Shown: positions 33,251 to 43,907, numbered from the stretch's first letter. The stretch is 64,000 bases of DNA from Nitrospira sp. (GCA_030123565.1 CP126122.1:3548800-3612799), one strand, 5' to 3'. Notes: generated by a model not told the origin, from the sequence alone. Translations and numbers: made by a program.

Positions 33251-34685
33251 CTGGGCGATCCTCGATCGTAATGCCACGGGAAGCCAGTTCTGCGCGGATC
33301 TGGTCGGCAAGCCTGTAATCTTTGGCCTTTTTCGCCTCGATGCGCGCCGCAAGCCGGCCGGCGATATCCTCATCGGATAGTGCCGCCACCGCCCCTCCCG
33401 GCTCGCCGACTGATGTCTGTCGGATCCGGCTCTTGAATTGCCAGTTGTCCGGCTGCAAGAGCCCGAGTACCGCTCCCGACGTACGGAACTCCTGCCGCAC
33501 CGTACGTCGCATTTCGTGCGACAAGCCGGCTTCGATGGCCTTATTGGCTTCTCCCCGCAGCTTCTGCAACGCAGCCACGGCTGCGGGACTATTCAGGTCA
33601 TCATCCATGGCTTCAACGAACCTTTGTCGCGTCCGCTCCGCCACCTCTCGCATTTGGTGATCAGCCGCACCTCGATCCGGACCAGGCTCATTCAGGCGCT
33701 CGAAGAGATCGTAAAATCCATTGAGCGCGCCCTTCGCCTCCCGCAAACTTTGATCTGAAAAATCCAACGGACTGCGATAGTGGGTGGAGAGGAGAAAATA
33801 GCGCAGGATCTCGCCGGTCACGGCGTCCGGCCACTCGGATTGCTGAAAAATCTCTCGGATCGTAAAAAAGTTTCCCAAGGACTTGGACATCTTTTCTTGG
33901 TTGATCTGGACGAATCCATTGTGAACCCAGTACCGCGCGAATTCCCGGCCGGTCGCGCCGCAAGACTGCGCGATCTCATTCTCGTGGTGGGGAAAAATCA
34001 GGTCCATCCCGCCGCCATGGATGTCGAAGGTTTCGCCGAGGTGTCTCATGGCCATGGCAGAACATTCGATATGCCATCCAGGCCTGCCAGGCCCCCAAGG
34101 ACTTTCCCAGGAAGGCTCACCGGGTTTGCTGCCCTTCCACAACGCAAAGTCCATAGGATGGCGTTTGCGCTCATCCACGTCCACGCGAGCCCCTGCCTGT
34201 AAATCGTCGATTCTCCGCTTGGAGAGCCTGCCGTACAGGGGATACCGATCGACCTGAAAATAGACATCCCCGTCGACGCGATAGGCCATCCCCTTCGCCA
34301 GCAACCGGTCGACGAGCGTCACGATATCGGCGATATGCTCCGTGGCCCTGGGCTCGAGCGTGGCCCGATGCACGCCCAGTTTCTCCATATCCTTGTAATA
34401 GGCGTCGATGTACTTGGAGGTAATGTCCTCGCAACTCACCCCCTGCTCATTCGCCCGTTTGATGATTTTGTCGTCCACATCCGTGAAGTTCTTGGCAAAT
34501 TCGACGGTGTAGCCTGAAAATTCCAGATAGCGCCGCAGCACGTCGAAGACCAGTGCACTGCGGGCATGTCCAAGGTGGCAATAGTCATAGACCGTCACCC
34601 CGCAGACATACATGCGGACCTTCCCGGGCACCAATGGCTCGAACAGGTCCTTGTTTCCAGACAACGTATTGTAGACACGCAGCAT
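33225..34685 (-). CDS. cysS: Cysteinyl-tRNA synthetase
   Basis: A 486-residue class I aminoacyl-tRNA synthetase. The first zinc-ligand segment MYVCGVTVYDYCHLGHARS contains the HIGH equivalent (HLGH), and EKMSKSLGNF is the KMSKS loop. Zinc ligands continue with HIECSAM and HHENEIAQS. The C-terminal anticodon-binding domain includes AARIEAKKAKDYRLADQIR. I use the ATG at 34685, which begins MLRVYNTLSG as in other CysRS; a start 13 codons upstream would overlap the dedA stop. Confidence 0.95.
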   Translation of the reverse strand: MLRVYNTLSGNKDLFEPLVPGKVRMYVCGVTVYDYCHLGHARSALVFDVLRRYLEFSGYTVEFAKNFTDVDDKIIKRANEQGVSCEDITSKYIDAYYKDMEKLGVHRATLEPRATEHIADIVTLVDRLLAKGMAYRVDGDVYFQVDRYPLYGRLSKRRIDDLQAGARVDVDERKRHPMDFALWKGSKPGEPSWESPWGPGRPGWHIECSAMAMRHLGETFDIHGGGMDLIFPHHENEIAQSCGATGREFARYWVHNGFVQINQEKMSKSLGNFFTIREIFQQSEWPDAVTGEILRYFLLSTHYRSPLDFSDQSLREAKGALNGFYDLFERLNEPGPDRGAADHQMREVAERTRQRFVEAMDDDLNSPAAVAALQKLRGEANKAIEAGLSHEMRRTVRQEFRTSGAVLGLLQPDNWQFKSRIRQTSVGEPGGAVAALSDEDIAGRLAARIEAKKAKDYRLADQIRAELASRGITIEDRPDGTSRWKR

Positions 34686-34693
34686 GTGCGTCC

Positions 34694-35329
34694 TTACTCC
34701 AGAGAAGGTCGGCGCTTCGGCCAATGCGACCAGAGAAAATAGCCGAGCCCTACGGCAAGGAACAGCCCGATCACCAGATCCGCATGATGGAAATACTCAC
34801 GCAATTGATTCCAATGCTCACCCATCTTCAACCCCACATAGGCGAGCGCATAACACCAGGGCAGGGCCCCGACGAACGAAAATATCACAAACTTCGTCAC
34901 GTCCATGCGGGCGATCCCGGCCGGGAGCGAAATGAAAGTCCGCACGACCGGCAGGAGTCGGCTGATCAGCACCGCCGCGTCGCCATGTTTCGTAAACCAC
35001 CGATCGGCTAACTCCAAATCATGCTGCGAGACCAGGAAATACCGGCCGTACCGCTCGACGAACGGCCGCCCTCCCCAGACTCCGACATAATAAGCGACCA
35101 GCGAGCCGAACACGTTGCCGATCGCGCCGGCGAGCGTCACCCCGAGCATCGAGAACTGGCCGGTTGAGACAAGGTAGCCGGAAAACGGCATGATGATTTC
35201 GCTCGGCAGGGGAATACAGGCGCTCTCGATCGCCATCGTGATCACAATGCCGGTGTAGCCGAACGTCGAAATCGCCGCGATGACGAATCGCCCGAGCTGT
35301 TCGATCAACCACTCGATCAACGCCGTCAT
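34694..35329 (-). CDS. DedA-family membrane protein
   Basis: A 211-residue VTT/DedA-domain protein. Family hallmarks are ESACIPLPSEIIMPFSGYL near the N-terminus, the GxxxG-type helix AGAIGNVFGSLVAYYVG, and SRLLPVVRTFISLPAGIARM. Four or five membrane segments are visible. DedA proteins are linked to undecaprenyl-phosphate or phospholipid scrambling and to membrane-potential maintenance. It starts inside the surE stop (ATGA overlap) and is followed by cysS after 8 bases. Confidence 0.88.
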   Translation of the reverse strand: MTALIEWLIEQLGRFVIAAISTFGYTGIVITMAIESACIPLPSEIIMPFSGYLVSTGQFSMLGVTLAGAIGNVFGSLVAYYVGVWGGRPFVERYGRYFLVSQHDLELADRWFTKHGDAAVLISRLLPVVRTFISLPAGIARMDVTKFVIFSFVGALPWCYALAYVGLKMGEHWNQLREYFHHADLVIGLFLAVGLGYFLWSHWPKRRPSLE

Positions 35330-36141
35330 GTCCGTGCCCTCCTACGCGAACGCGGACTCGCCGGCACCCTGCGCGCAGGCGGTCGCGAGAGAGGCCGTTC
35401 CCATGCTTTGAATTGTTCGAACACGGCGTAATGGGTTGTGTCGAGATGGATCGGGGTCACGGACACCAGATGGCGCTCCAGCGCTTCGTGGTCGGCGTCG
35501 TTCCGGCGACTCCACGATTGGCGTGTCCCGGCGATCCAGTAATACTTGCGCCCCCTCGGATCGACTTTCTCGACGATGGGATTTTCGAAACGGCGCCGAC
35601 TCAGGCAGGTCACCTTGACTCCCTTGATGGATCGAAACGGGCCGTTCGGAATATTCACGTTCAAAATGGTTTCCGGCGGCAATCCGTGTAAGAGCACCTC
35701 CTGTGCGACTCGAGCCGCATATCGTGCCCCCACGTCGAACCGAAACTCGTGTTCGCCCTCCTGCGACACGGCCATCGAGGGGATGCCGAGGATCGTCCCT
35801 TCCAGGGCGGCCGAAACGGTTCCGGAATACATTACGTCATCGCCGAGATTCACCCCTCTATTGATACCGGACACGATCAACGCGGGCCGCCCCGGCAAGA
35901 CCTTCACCAGGGCCAGATTGACACAGTCCACAGGAGTCCCGTTCACCATGAAGACACGCGGCCCCATCTTGGTAATGCGAAGCGGCTTGTGTAATGTAAC
36001 CGCGTGCCCCACTGCCGTCCGCTCTCGATCGGGCGCCACGATCCATACCTCTCCCAGCGCGCGCAGCGCGGCCGCCACCGCATGGATCCCGGGGGATGTA
36101 ATCCCGTCATCGTTGGTCACAAGGATTCTCGCACGTGCCAC
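35326..36141 (-). CDS. surE: 5'/3'-nucleotidase SurE
   Basis: A 271-residue SurE protein. The metal-binding and catalytic segments are ILVTNDDGITSPG at the N-terminus, VSGINRGVNLGDDVMYSGTV and GTPVDCVNLAL. SurE dephosphorylates nucleoside monophosphates and short polyphosphate. The start codon is GTG at 36141 with AAGAGG upstream. The C-terminus is a basic Arg/Pro-rich tail. It is the first gene of a minus-strand unit with the DedA gene, cysS and rlmB. Confidence 0.93.
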   Translation of the reverse strand: MARARILVTNDDGITSPGIHAVAAALRALGEVWIVAPDRERTAVGHAVTLHKPLRITKMGPRVFMVNGTPVDCVNLALVKVLPGRPALIVSGINRGVNLGDDVMYSGTVSAALEGTILGIPSMAVSQEGEHEFRFDVGARYAARVAQEVLLHGLPPETILNVNIPNGPFRSIKGVKVTCLSRRRFENPIVEKVDPRGRKYYWIAGTRQSWSRRNDADHEALERHLVSVTPIHLDTTHYAVFEQFKAWERPLSRPPARRVPASPRSRRRART

Positions 36142-36304
36142 AGCCTCTTCTCACTCTTCGACAACGCCCTGAAAGGGGTGAACAGAACCGGCGGATCGAG
36201 GTCGGGGACAGGAACGGTGGGAAGACCCATCGGCGAGCGCACACGATCGTTTGCGGGAGATCACCAGTTGCAATCCAGGCCCATGCTGCAAGACATCCTG
36301 TCGA

Positions 36305-36381
36305 TGGTCGGGGCGGCGGGATTTGAACCCACGACCACTCGCACCCCAAGCGAGTGCGCTACCGGGCTGCGCTACGCCCCG
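36305..36381 (-). tRNA. tRNA-Pro (anticodon GGG)
   Basis: A complete cloverleaf on the minus strand: acceptor CGGGGCG pairs with CGCCCCG, the D-stem is GCGC/GCGC, the anticodon stem CTCGC/GCGAG encloses loop TTGGGGT, and the T-arm is GTGGG-TTCAAAT-CCCGC. The anticodon GGG reads Pro codons CCC and CCU. The discriminator is A, and a 3' CCA is encoded at 36305-36307. It lies between surE and the MerR-type gene. Confidence 0.95.
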
Positions 36382-36443
36382 ACTTACACGACTTCGATAT
36401 CCCTGCGCGGTTTGAACGCAGCCGCCCGCATCACCGGAACGGT

Positions 36444-36794
36444 TCAAGGCGAATAGGAGTCGATTACCCTGATGATCGCCTGGAGATCACCCCTGACACG
36501 CTGTGCCAGTTCTTTCCGCGATCCGCGCTTTGCAGTGGCCCGTCCTCGACGGGCCCAGTAGCGCTTGACGCCGGCCAGCGTGTGCCCTTCGTCATAGAGC
36601 ATCCGCTTGATCTCCAGCACCGTCTCCACATCTCGCTGCACATACAGCCTCTGGTTGCCTCGGCTTTTTTTCGGTTTTAAGAAGCTGAACTCCGACTCCC
36701 AAAACCGCAAGACATAGGCCGGCAATTTTGCAATCTTGCTGACTTCTCCGATCTTATAAAAAACCTTGCTTCCCAGTCTGGGATCATTCCCCAT
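36444..36794 (-). CDS. MerR-family transcriptional regulator
   Basis: A 116-residue protein started at the ATG at 36794. The winged-helix domain has the MerR pattern FYKIGEVSKIAKLPAYVLRF, then NQRLYVQRDVETVLEIKRML and GHTLAGVKRYWARRG. The C-terminal part is a short basic helix (about residues 85-116) without a recognised ligand-binding or metal-binding domain, so the signal it senses is unknown. It directly follows the ihfA/HU gene; the ihfA-merR-tRNA-Pro order is common in several phyla. Confidence 0.87.
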   Translation of the reverse strand: MGNDPRLGSKVFYKIGEVSKIAKLPAYVLRFWESEFSFLKPKKSRGNQRLYVQRDVETVLEIKRMLYDEGHTLAGVKRYWARRGRATAKRGSRKELAQRVRGDLQAIIRVIDSYSP

Positions 36795-36835
36795 GACCGG
36801 TCCTCGTGCTGCGTTCACTCGTGGCAAGATAGAGA

Positions 36836-37111
36836 CTAGGAATTGACGTACTTCTTAAAGACCTGACTGGGCCGAAACGTCACCACTCGACGGGGAGTAA
36901 TCCCGATTTCTTCGCCGGTCCGTGGATTGCGTCCCTTGCGCGCCCCCTTGCTCCGCACGACAAAATTTCCAAACCCTGCGATCTTGACCGCATCGCCTTT
37001 CTGCAACACGCCCTTCAACAGATTGAGCACGAGTTCGACGATATCGGCTGCATCGTTTTTGGACACTCCAACCTGCTTGAAAATCTCGTTTGCGATATCC
37101 GCCTTTCTCAT
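36836..37111 (-). CDS. ihfA: Integration host factor / HU family DNA-bending protein
   Basis: A 91-residue HU/IHF protein begun at the ATG at 37111 with a GGGGAGAGG ribosome site. The fold is recognisable from MRKADIANEIFKQVG, GFGNFVVRSKGARKGRNPRTG (the beta arm with its intercalating Pro) and the C-terminal helix RPSQVFKKYVN. It is closest to IHF alpha by the GEEIGITPRRVVTFRPS segment, though HU cannot be fully excluded. Abundant nucleoid protein that bends DNA at promoters and recombination sites. Confidence 0.88.
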   Translation of the reverse strand: MRKADIANEIFKQVGVSKNDAADIVELVLNLLKGVLQKGDAVKIAGFGNFVVRSKGARKGRNPRTGEEIGITPRRVVTFRPSQVFKKYVNS

Positions 37112-37194
37112 GCCTCTCCCCCCGCCATCCACTAGAGTCGTTCCATAGGAAGTGTTTCTTGGTGTCGAGCGTCCAAGACAAAGAATTTTCCCAT

Positions 37195-37223
37195 AAGTTA
37201 CGTGAGGTTACCTGCTCTGTCAA
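37195..37223 (-). promoter_or_regulatory. Candidate promoter of ihfA
   Basis: On the minus strand a perfect TTGACA (plus 37218-37223) precedes TAACTT (plus 37195-37200) with a 17-base spacer. The -10 box is weak. It lies 84 bases upstream of the ihfA ATG, after the cimA stop. Confidence 0.45.
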
Positions 37224-37256
37224 GGATTATGTGAACCCCGGGGAGGGGGAGAGTCT

Positions 37257-38900
37257 TCAGTGATCTCTGAGGAGCAATTTGTACTCGATACTATCGGCCA
37301 GTGCTTGCCAACTGGCTTCCATGATGTTCTCCGATACGCCGACCGTTCCCCACTTGTCTTTGTGGTCTCCCGATTCGATCAAGACCCGGACCTTGGATTC
37401 CGTTCCTTTGTTGGCGGACAACACGCGGACCTTATAGTCCAGGAGTTTTACTTCGCGGAGTTGCGGATAGAACTTTTCCAAGGCCTTGCGAAGCGCGTGG
37501 TCGAGGGCATTCACCGGGCCGGCTCCCACGGCTGCGGTATGTTCGATCACATCGCCGACCTTCACCATGACCGTCGCTTCGGACAAGAGCATGCCCTGCT
37601 CCTGTTTTTTCTCGACGATCACCCGGAAGCCCAGCAATTGAAAGGACGGGCGATGGCTGCCCATGGCTTTTCGCATCAACAACTCGAACGATCCTTCCGC
37701 GCCTTCGAATTGATAGCCTTGGCTTTCACGCTCCTTGAGCGTGTCGACCAGTTCTCCCAGCTTCGCATGGTTCTTGTTCAGCGAAATGCCGTAGGCCTCG
37801 ACCTTTTCCAATAGACCGCTTCGTCCGGCATAATCCGACACCAGAATCCGACGGCGATTCCCGACTTCGTCCGGGTCGACATGCTCGTAGGTCGCCGCGT
37901 TCTTGAGCACCGCATGGATGTGGACGCCGCCCTTGTGCGCGAAGGCTGCATCCCCGACGTAGGGTTGGTGCTTATTGGGCATCAAGTTGGCGATCTCCGT
38001 CACGAACCCCGACACGTCTTTCAGGCGCGCGAGATTGTCCCCGAGGGCGGGACGCCGCATCTTCAACTGCAAATTCGGGATGATGGAACAGAGGTTCGCG
38101 TTCCCACAGCGTTCGCCGATCCCATTGATCGTGCCTTGGACCTGTAGAATTCCGGACTCCACGGCCACGAGAGAATTGGCGACCGCCATTTCACTGTCGT
38201 TGTGCGCATGGATCCCCAGCGGAACGGGACATTCCTGCTTGACCACCCGGCAAATTTCGCGGATTTCCCAAGGCATCGTGCCGCCGTTCGTGTCGCACAG
38301 AATCACCCGCTCGGCGCCGCCGGCGATCGCCTTTCGAATTGTCTGCAAGGCATACTCCGGGTTCGCCTTATAGCCGTCGAAAAAATGTTCGGCATCATAG
38401 AACACCCGGCGATCCTTCGAGCGAAGGTAATGGATCGAGTCCTCGATCAATTCCAGGTTCTTGACGAGCGAAATATTCAGCGCGTCCGTGACCTGGAACG
38501 ACCAGCTCTTGCCGAAGAGCGTGATCGTGCGGGTTTCGGACGCCAGCAAGGCTTGGAGGTTCTTGTCTTTGCGGACCGAGTTGCTGGCCTTTCTGGTCGA
38601 GCCGAAGGCCACGACGGTCGCATGCCGAAAGGGGATCGTCTTGACCATCCGAAAGAACTCGATGTCTTTCGGATTGGCGCCGGGCCACCCGCCTTCGATG
38701 AACTGTACACCGAGTTCGTCGAGCTGTTGGGCGATGCGGATCTTATCCTCGACGGAGAAACTGACGTCCTCCGCCTGGGCTCCGTCGCGCAAGGTCGTAT
38801 CGTAGATTTCAAGCGCAGAGGCCTGAGTCGCGGTGAGAGCCGGCGCCGTGACGGATTCCGAGGTGCGGGATCGGCGCGGCGCTGTGGATCGTTGTTTCAT
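37257..38900 (-). CDS. cimA: Citramalate synthase CimA
   Basis: A 547-residue enzyme of the isopropylmalate synthase superfamily. The catalytic HMGL-like barrel has YDTTLRDGAQAEDVSFS, the metal ligands HAHNDSEMAVANS and NGIGERCGNANL. The length, the GGWPG segment and the C-terminal LeuA-type domain (about residues 430-540) match the CimA group rather than LeuA. It condenses pyruvate and acetyl-CoA to citramalate, a threonine-independent route to isoleucine. It follows lysC by 75 bases, linking isoleucine and threonine supply in one operon. Confidence 0.92.
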   Translation of the reverse strand: MKQRSTAPRRSRTSESVTAPALTATQASALEIYDTTLRDGAQAEDVSFSVEDKIRIAQQLDELGVQFIEGGWPGANPKDIEFFRMVKTIPFRHATVVAFGSTRKASNSVRKDKNLQALLASETRTITLFGKSWSFQVTDALNISLVKNLELIEDSIHYLRSKDRRVFYDAEHFFDGYKANPEYALQTIRKAIAGGAERVILCDTNGGTMPWEIREICRVVKQECPVPLGIHAHNDSEMAVANSLVAVESGILQVQGTINGIGERCGNANLCSIIPNLQLKMRRPALGDNLARLKDVSGFVTEIANLMPNKHQPYVGDAAFAHKGGVHIHAVLKNAATYEHVDPDEVGNRRRILVSDYAGRSGLLEKVEAYGISLNKNHAKLGELVDTLKERESQGYQFEGAEGSFELLMRKAMGSHRPSFQLLGFRVIVEKKQEQGMLLSEATVMVKVGDVIEHTAAVGAGPVNALDHALRKALEKFYPQLREVKLLDYKVRVLSANKGTESKVRVLIESGDHKDKWGTVGVSENIMEASWQALADSIEYKLLLRDH

Positions 38901-38975
38901 AGGCGTGAGAGTACCAGGGACAGCACCGGGCTGTCGAGACTCCCGCCCGGCCGACAGACACCTCCGGCCAAGCCG

Positions 38976-40211
38976 TTACCCCAAAGCAGGAGCGGATGCC
39001 CGATCCAGGCCGAATGCCGTATGGAGCGCGCGCATTGCCAGTTCAAGATACTTTTCCTCAATGACACAAGAGATTTTTATTTCCGACGTGCTGATCATCA
39101 TGATGTTCACGCCCTCGTGCGACAACACCTCGAACATCTTCGCCGCCACACCGGAATGGGACCGCATGCCCACCCCGATGAGAGACACTTTGGCGATGGC
39201 TTCCGTCACCGCCACCGAGCGCGCGCCGATTTCCTGGGCCAAGTGCTGAACGAGATCGACGGCCTTCCGCAAATCCGGCTTCGGGACGGTGAACGAAATG
39301 TCGGTCATGGAGGCCTGGCTGACGTTTTGAATGATCATGTCCACGACGATATTCGCCTGCGCCACGGCTCCGAAGAGGCGGGCGGCAATGCCGGGGCGAT
39401 CCGGCACCCCGACGATCGTAATCTTGGCCTGATTGCGGTCCCCCGTCACTCCCGACACCATGACCCTTTCCATATCGGCATCTTCACGTGTCACGAGTGT
39501 TCCCTTCCCTTCTTTGAAACTCGAATTGACCTCCACCGGCACGGAATATTTCGCCGCAAATTCGACCGAGCGGCTCTGCAGCACCTTGGCACCGAGGCTC
39601 GCCATTTCCAGCATCTCTTCATAGGAGATTTTTTCCAGGCGGCGGGCGGCAGGCACGATGTTCGGATCGGCCGTATAGACCCCGTCCACATCCGTATAAA
39701 TAATGCAGCGATCGGCCTTGAGTGCCGCGGCCAGCGCGACCGCCGTCAAGTCGGACCCGCCCCGACCGAGCGTCGTCACATCCGAGCTGGCATTGATACC
39801 TTGAAAACCCGCCACCACCGGAACGACCCCCTCCGACAACGCCTCCTTGATGCGATCCGCGGTTACGCGGGAAATCCTGGCCTTGGTATGGGCACTGTCG
39901 GTGTGGATTCCAACCTGCCGGCCGGTAAAGGAACGGGCGTTGATGCCCCGCCCCCTGAGTTCCATGGCCAACAGGGCGATCGTGACCCGCTCACCCGTCG
40001 AGAGCAACATGTCCAACTCGCGCTCGTCAGGTACGCCGGTCACTTCATGGGCCAGCTTGAGCAACCGATCCGTTTCGCCGCTCATCGCCGACAACACCAC
40101 AAGGATGTGATGCCCGTCTTTGTGCGCCCGTTCGACCCGCTCGGCGACGCGATGGATCCGCTCGACATTGCCGACGGATGTACCTCCGTATTTATGAACG
40201 ATCAACGCCAC
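38976..40211 (-). CDS. lysC: Aspartate kinase
   Basis: A 411-residue aspartokinase. The N-terminal kinase domain has [15 protein letters not shown], the [32 protein letters not shown] region for Asp and ATP, and [12 protein letters not shown]. Two ACT domains (about residues 265-400) are expected to bind allosteric amino acids such as Lys or Thr. It catalyses the first step of the aspartate family pathway. It begins 5 bases after the apgM stop. Confidence 0.95.
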   Translation of the reverse strand: MALIVHKYGGTSVGNVERIHRVAERVERAHKDGHHILVVLSAMSGETDRLLKLAHEVTGVPDERELDMLLSTGERVTIALLAMELRGRGINARSFTGRQVGIHTDSAHTKARISRVTADRIKEALSEGVVPVVAGFQGINASSDVTTLGRGGSDLTAVALAAALKADRCIIYTDVDGVYTADPNIVPAARRLEKISYEEMLEMASLGAKVLQSRSVEFAAKYSVPVEVNSSFKEGKGTLVTREDADMERVMVSGVTGDRNQAKITIVGVPDRPGIAARLFGAVAQANIVVDMIIQNVSQASMTDISFTVPKPDLRKAVDLVQHLAQEIGARSVAVTEAIAKVSLIGVGMRSHSGVAAKMFEVLSHEGVNIMMISTSEIKISCVIEEKYLELAMRALHTAFGLDRASAPALG

Positions 40212-40216
40212 GACTC

Positions 40217-41467
40217 TTACGCTCCGCGTGGAAAGAACCGCGCCATGAGTTTGCTGGCGTCACGCGGCGTGACCCCGGCGCCGGTCGCGTCCTGTTCGTG
40301 AAACCGCTTGGCGGCGCCGGATCGCAACTGACCGGTACTGTCACAGAGGGCGTACAGGATCGGGGGAACCTCGCCACCACGGCCTTTCGCCAGACCAGGG
40401 TCGCAGACCACGAGCAGTCGATAGGCCGGATGTGTCGCCAAGGCCGTGACGATCGGCCCCACGACCTGATCATCGAATCGCTCGATGGCGCGAACTTTGT
40501 CCTGGACATCGATCGCATGCAGCACGTCGTCCGAGAGTCCGGCATGAAGATAGACGAAGTCTTTTTTCGCCAACTCACGCACCGCCGCCTCGACAGGTCC
40601 CGAAAATTCTTCCGCCTCCATCCCGCCGTCGATCGGAAGGTCGGCCGATTCTAAACCCGCGCACAATCCGACTCCGCGATGGACGTCGCTGGATGAAACG
40701 ACGACACCGCTGACCTGATACCGCTCCGGCAGGGGCGGCCAGAGGGATGCGCGGCCCTGCCCCCACAACCATAAACAATTGGCCGGCTTCAGCCCATCCT
40801 GCCGGCGCTCCTCATTGACCGGATGGTCGCGCAGGATGACCAACGACGCATCCATGATTTTGCGCAACACATCGGCCCCATCACCGGTCGGCAAGGCCTC
40901 GGCGATCTGCCGCCCGACCAACTGCTGGGGATCAAGACAGGTCGCGCGCGATTTCCCCCCCACCCACACCATCAAGTGCCGGTGGCCGGAACCGGGATAG
41001 AACTGAATCGTCTCCGACCCAAGCTGCTCGTTGACGGCCTCAAGCAATTCCCGCGCTTGCTCCGTGTCGATCAAGCCTGCGGTCGCATCGTCCATGACCA
41101 CATGCGGCCCCAGTTTCTTGACCTCGACCGCACGATCCTTGCCGCCGGACGGGCCCTCACCGCGTACCGTCACCATCGTGCAGCGGAACACCACGTCCTG
41201 TTCACCCACCGTGACCCCGAGCCCTGCCGCCTCCAGCGGACCGGGACCGGGATAGTATTTTCTCGGATCGTACCCCAGTATGGCCACACTCGTGACCTCA
41301 CTCCCTGCAGGCCCGTTCTCCTGCGGAAGACTCAGGAGCCCGACTTCGCCGCTCTGAGCGATACGATCAAGGTGCGGAGTCACGGCCGCTTCAAGGGGGG
41401 TTTTTCCGCCGAGATCCGGACATGGCATGTCGGCCATCCCGTCGGCGTGCAGGATCAAGTACTTCAT
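40217..41467 (-). CDS. ApgM-type phosphoglycerate mutase / probable homoserine kinase
   Basis: A 416-residue member of the alkaline-phosphatase superfamily, close to cofactor-independent phosphoglycerate mutase (ApgM). DADMADMP-like metal motif HADGMADMP is at the N-terminus, the probable phosphorylated Ser lies in [15 protein letters not shown], and FVYLHAG plus [15 protein letters not shown] carry further metal ligands. A subgroup of this family (TIGR02535) is proposed to be homoserine kinase when encoded among threonine genes. Here it lies between thrC and lysC with spacings of 18 and 5 bases, and no thrB is visible, so homoserine kinase is the favoured role. Confidence 0.8.
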   Translation of the reverse strand: MKYLILHADGMADMPCPDLGGKTPLEAAVTPHLDRIAQSGEVGLLSLPQENGPAGSEVTSVAILGYDPRKYYPGPGPLEAAGLGVTVGEQDVVFRCTMVTVRGEGPSGGKDRAVEVKKLGPHVVMDDATAGLIDTEQARELLEAVNEQLGSETIQFYPGSGHRHLMVWVGGKSRATCLDPQQLVGRQIAEALPTGDGADVLRKIMDASLVILRDHPVNEERRQDGLKPANCLWLWGQGRASLWPPLPERYQVSGVVVSSSDVHRGVGLCAGLESADLPIDGGMEAEEFSGPVEAAVRELAKKDFVYLHAGLSDDVLHAIDVQDKVRAIERFDDQVVGPIVTALATHPAYRLLVVCDPGLAKGRGGEVPPILYALCDSTGQLRSGAAKRFHEQDATGAGVTPRDASKLMARFFPRGA

Positions 41468-41485
41468 GCAATGGTCCTGAGATGA

Positions 41486-42544
41486 TCAGACATGAAGGAG
41501 GCGGGCCACATCGTCGCGGGTGGCTTTCACCGTTTTAGGCTGACGTGAAATACTGATCGCCGTATCGGCATCCTTCAACCCATGCCCGGTCAAGGTGCAG
41601 ACGACCGTGGCACCCTCTTTCAACATTCCGGCTTGACTCATTTTAATGACACCGGCCACCGACGTGGCCGACGCCGGTTCGCAAAACACCCCTTCTTCGC
41701 TGGCCACCAAGGCATAGGCATGCAGAATCTCCTCATCGGTGACCATGTCGATGGCGCCCGACGATTCCTGCAGGACCGTGAGGGCCGACTGCCAGCTGGC
41801 CGGATTGCCGATTCTGATGGCGGTGGCAACGGTTTGAGGTTCTTCCACCACATGGCCCAAGACGATCGGTGCTGCACCGGCAGCCTGAAATCCCATCATG
41901 CGGGGCAAGCGCGTCGTTTGATTGGCCGCGCGATACTCCCGATACCCGTTCCAATAGGCGGTAATATTACCCGCATTCCCCACGGGAAGTACATGGATGC
42001 TCGGGGCGTCCCCAAGTTCATCGCAGATCTCCATGGCCGCGGTCTTTTGCCCCTCGATGCGGTAGGGGTTCAACGAATTCACCAGCTCGACGGGGTACGA
42101 AGCCGCCAGTTCCTTGACGATCGTGAGGGCTTGATCGAAATTCCCTTCGACTTGAATCACCGTGGCCTGATGCATCATGGCTTGCGACAATTTGCCCAGG
42201 GCGATCTTTCCCGCCGGAATGAGCACGTAGACGGCCATCCCGGCCCTGGCGCCGTAGGCGGCGGCGGATGCGGAGGTATTCCCTGTAGAGGCACAGATCA
42301 CCGCCCGCGCTCCCCCTTCGAGCGCCTTGGAGATCGCCATGGTCATCCCCCGGTCCTTGAAGGACCCGGTCGGGTTCACCCCCTCGTACTTGAGATAGAG
42401 GTCCACCCCGGGCGCGATTTTTTTCGCAAGCCGCGCCGCATGGATCAAGGGAGTATTGCCCTCGCCCAGCGTGATGACGGGCGTCTGGGCCGTCACGGAA
42501 AGAAACTTTCGATACTCTTCGATGATGCCGCGCCAGCGATTCAT
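41486..42544 (-). CDS. thrC: Threonine synthase
   Basis: A 352-residue PLP enzyme. PLP attaches to the Lys of [36 protein letters not shown] is the phosphate loop, and [16 protein letters not shown] the second PLP-phosphate region. It converts phosphohomoserine to threonine. This is the shorter form typical of many bacteria rather than the long enteric type. It follows hom by 50 bases and precedes the apgM-like gene by 18 bases. Confidence 0.94.
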   Translation of the reverse strand: MNRWRGIIEEYRKFLSVTAQTPVITLGEGNTPLIHAARLAKKIAPGVDLYLKYEGVNPTGSFKDRGMTMAISKALEGGARAVICASTGNTSASAAAYGARAGMAVYVLIPAGKIALGKLSQAMMHQATVIQVEGNFDQALTIVKELAASYPVELVNSLNPYRIEGQKTAAMEICDELGDAPSIHVLPVGNAGNITAYWNGYREYRAANQTTRLPRMMGFQAAGAAPIVLGHVVEEPQTVATAIRIGNPASWQSALTVLQESSGAIDMVTDEEILHAYALVASEEGVFCEPASATSVAGVIKMSQAGMLKEGATVVCTLTGHGLKDADTAISISRQPKTVKATRDDVARLLHV

Positions 42545-42593
42545 GACATCCTACTCCGCCACCGAAGAGACAAGACTCGGAGCGCCGAATTCT

Positions 42594-43907
42594 TCATTCA
42601 TCCCGCCCTTCAACCCTGATGAGCGTCGCCGGCTCGGAGATATAGGACATGGGGTTGATGTCACGGAGGGCATTCTGTACGTCCCGTTCTTTCGCCATGT
42701 GCGTCATGATGACCACCGGCACGGTCTGCCCTTCCTTGCGTCCTTGCTGCAATACCGAGGAAATGCTGATGCCGTAACGGCCCAATACCCCGGCAATCTG
42801 CGACAGCACGCCGGGCCGGTCCAGCACCATGAAACGGATGTAGTAGAGCGACGTAATTTCCTCCATCGGCCGCATCCGCAAGGGACGCCGCTGGTCCTGC
42901 TGAAACGAGGCGGGCGGGACACGACCGGCGGCATTCTTGAGGAGATTGCGCGCGATGGAGACGACGTCGCCGACGACGGCGCTGCCAGTCGGCATCGAGC
43001 CGGCGCCGCGGCCATGGAGCATCACGTCTTCGACGGCATCTCCCACCAACTGAATCGCATTGTAGACGCCGTCCACCTTGGCGATTTGTGAGGCGGACGG
43101 CACCATCGTGGGATGGACACGCGCCTCGATTTCGCCGTCGAAATATTTCGCGATCGCCAGCAACTTGATCGTAAACCCGAATTCCTTCGCATAGGCGATG
43201 TCGAGCGGCGTCAACCCCGTGATGCCCTCCGTATAGATCTCTTTGAAATTGACGGGCGTCCCGTAGGCCAAACTGACCATGATCGTCAGCTTGTGCGCCG
43301 AATCGATTCCTGCGACATCGAAGGTGGGATCGGCCTCGGCATAGCCGGCTCGTTTCGCCTCCTCCAAGACCGTATCGAATCGCTGCCCTTCGCTGGTCAT
43401 GCGGCTGAGGATGTAATTGGAGGTGCCGTTGATGATGCCGTAGATGGATTGGATATTGTTCGCCGCCAAGCCCTCCGTCAAGGCGCGGATCACCGGAATG
43501 CCGCCGCCCACGCTGGCCTCGAATCCGAGATCGATCCCTTGACGGGATGCGGCGGCGAAAATCTCTTCGCCATGCACCGCCAACAGTGCCTTGTTGGCCG
43601 TCACCACGTGCTTGCCTCGATGGATCGCGTCCAAGATCACGCGCTTCGCAGTGTCATACCCGCCCATCAGCTCGATCACAATGTCCACACGCGGATCCGC
43701 CAACACCTGCTGGATGTCCGTCGTCAGGATCCCCGGCGGGATCGCAATACCGCGGTCGCGCGTGATGTCCAGATCGGCAATGCGGACAAGTCTGATCGGC
43801 ACGCCGACCCGCCGACGAATCAACTCGGCATTCTCGGTCAAGACCCGGACGACACCGGTCCCCACCGTACCGAAACCGATCAATCCAACCCCGATCTCGG
43901 CTTTCAT
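42594..43907 (-). CDS. hom: Homoserine dehydrogenase
   Basis: A 437-residue enzyme with an NAD(P)-binding [16 protein letters not shown] at the N-terminus, the catalytic domain including [20 protein letters not shown] and [19 protein letters not shown], and a C-terminal ACT domain (about residues 350-430, [21 protein letters not shown]) for feedback control. It reduces aspartate semialdehyde to homoserine. Its start overlaps the alaC stop by four bases (ATGA). Confidence 0.95.
   Translation of the reverse strand: MKAEIGVGLIGFGTVGTGVVRVLTENAELIRRRVGVPIRLVRIADLDITRDRGIAIPPGILTTDIQQVLADPRVDIVIELMGGYDTAKRVILDAIHRGKHVVTANKALLAVHGEEIFAAASRQGIDLGFEASVGGGIPVIRALTEGLAANNIQSIYGIINGTSNYILSRMTSEGQRFDTVLEEAKRAGYAEADPTFDVAGIDSAHKLTIMVSLAYGTPVNFKEIYTEGITGLTPLDIAYAKEFGFTIKLLAIAKYFDGEIEARVHPTMVPSASQIAKVDGVYNAIQLVGDAVEDVMLHGRGAGSMPTGSAVVGDVVSIARNLLKNAAGRVPPASFQQDQRRPLRMRPMEEITSLYYIRFMVLDRPGVLSQIAGVLGRYGISISSVLQQGRKEGQTVPVVIMTHMAKERDVQNALRDINPMSYISEPATLIRVEGRDE

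Noticed and set aside
36142-36304. Additional tRNA or small RNA between surE and tRNA-Pro
   Set aside because: No second cloverleaf or strong hairpin could be formed in this stretch.
38202-40301. Very long open frame (about 700 codons) on the plus strand
   Set aside because: It runs antisense through cimA and lysC, has no recognisable domains, and its frame follows from the codon bias of GC-rich genes on the opposite strand.
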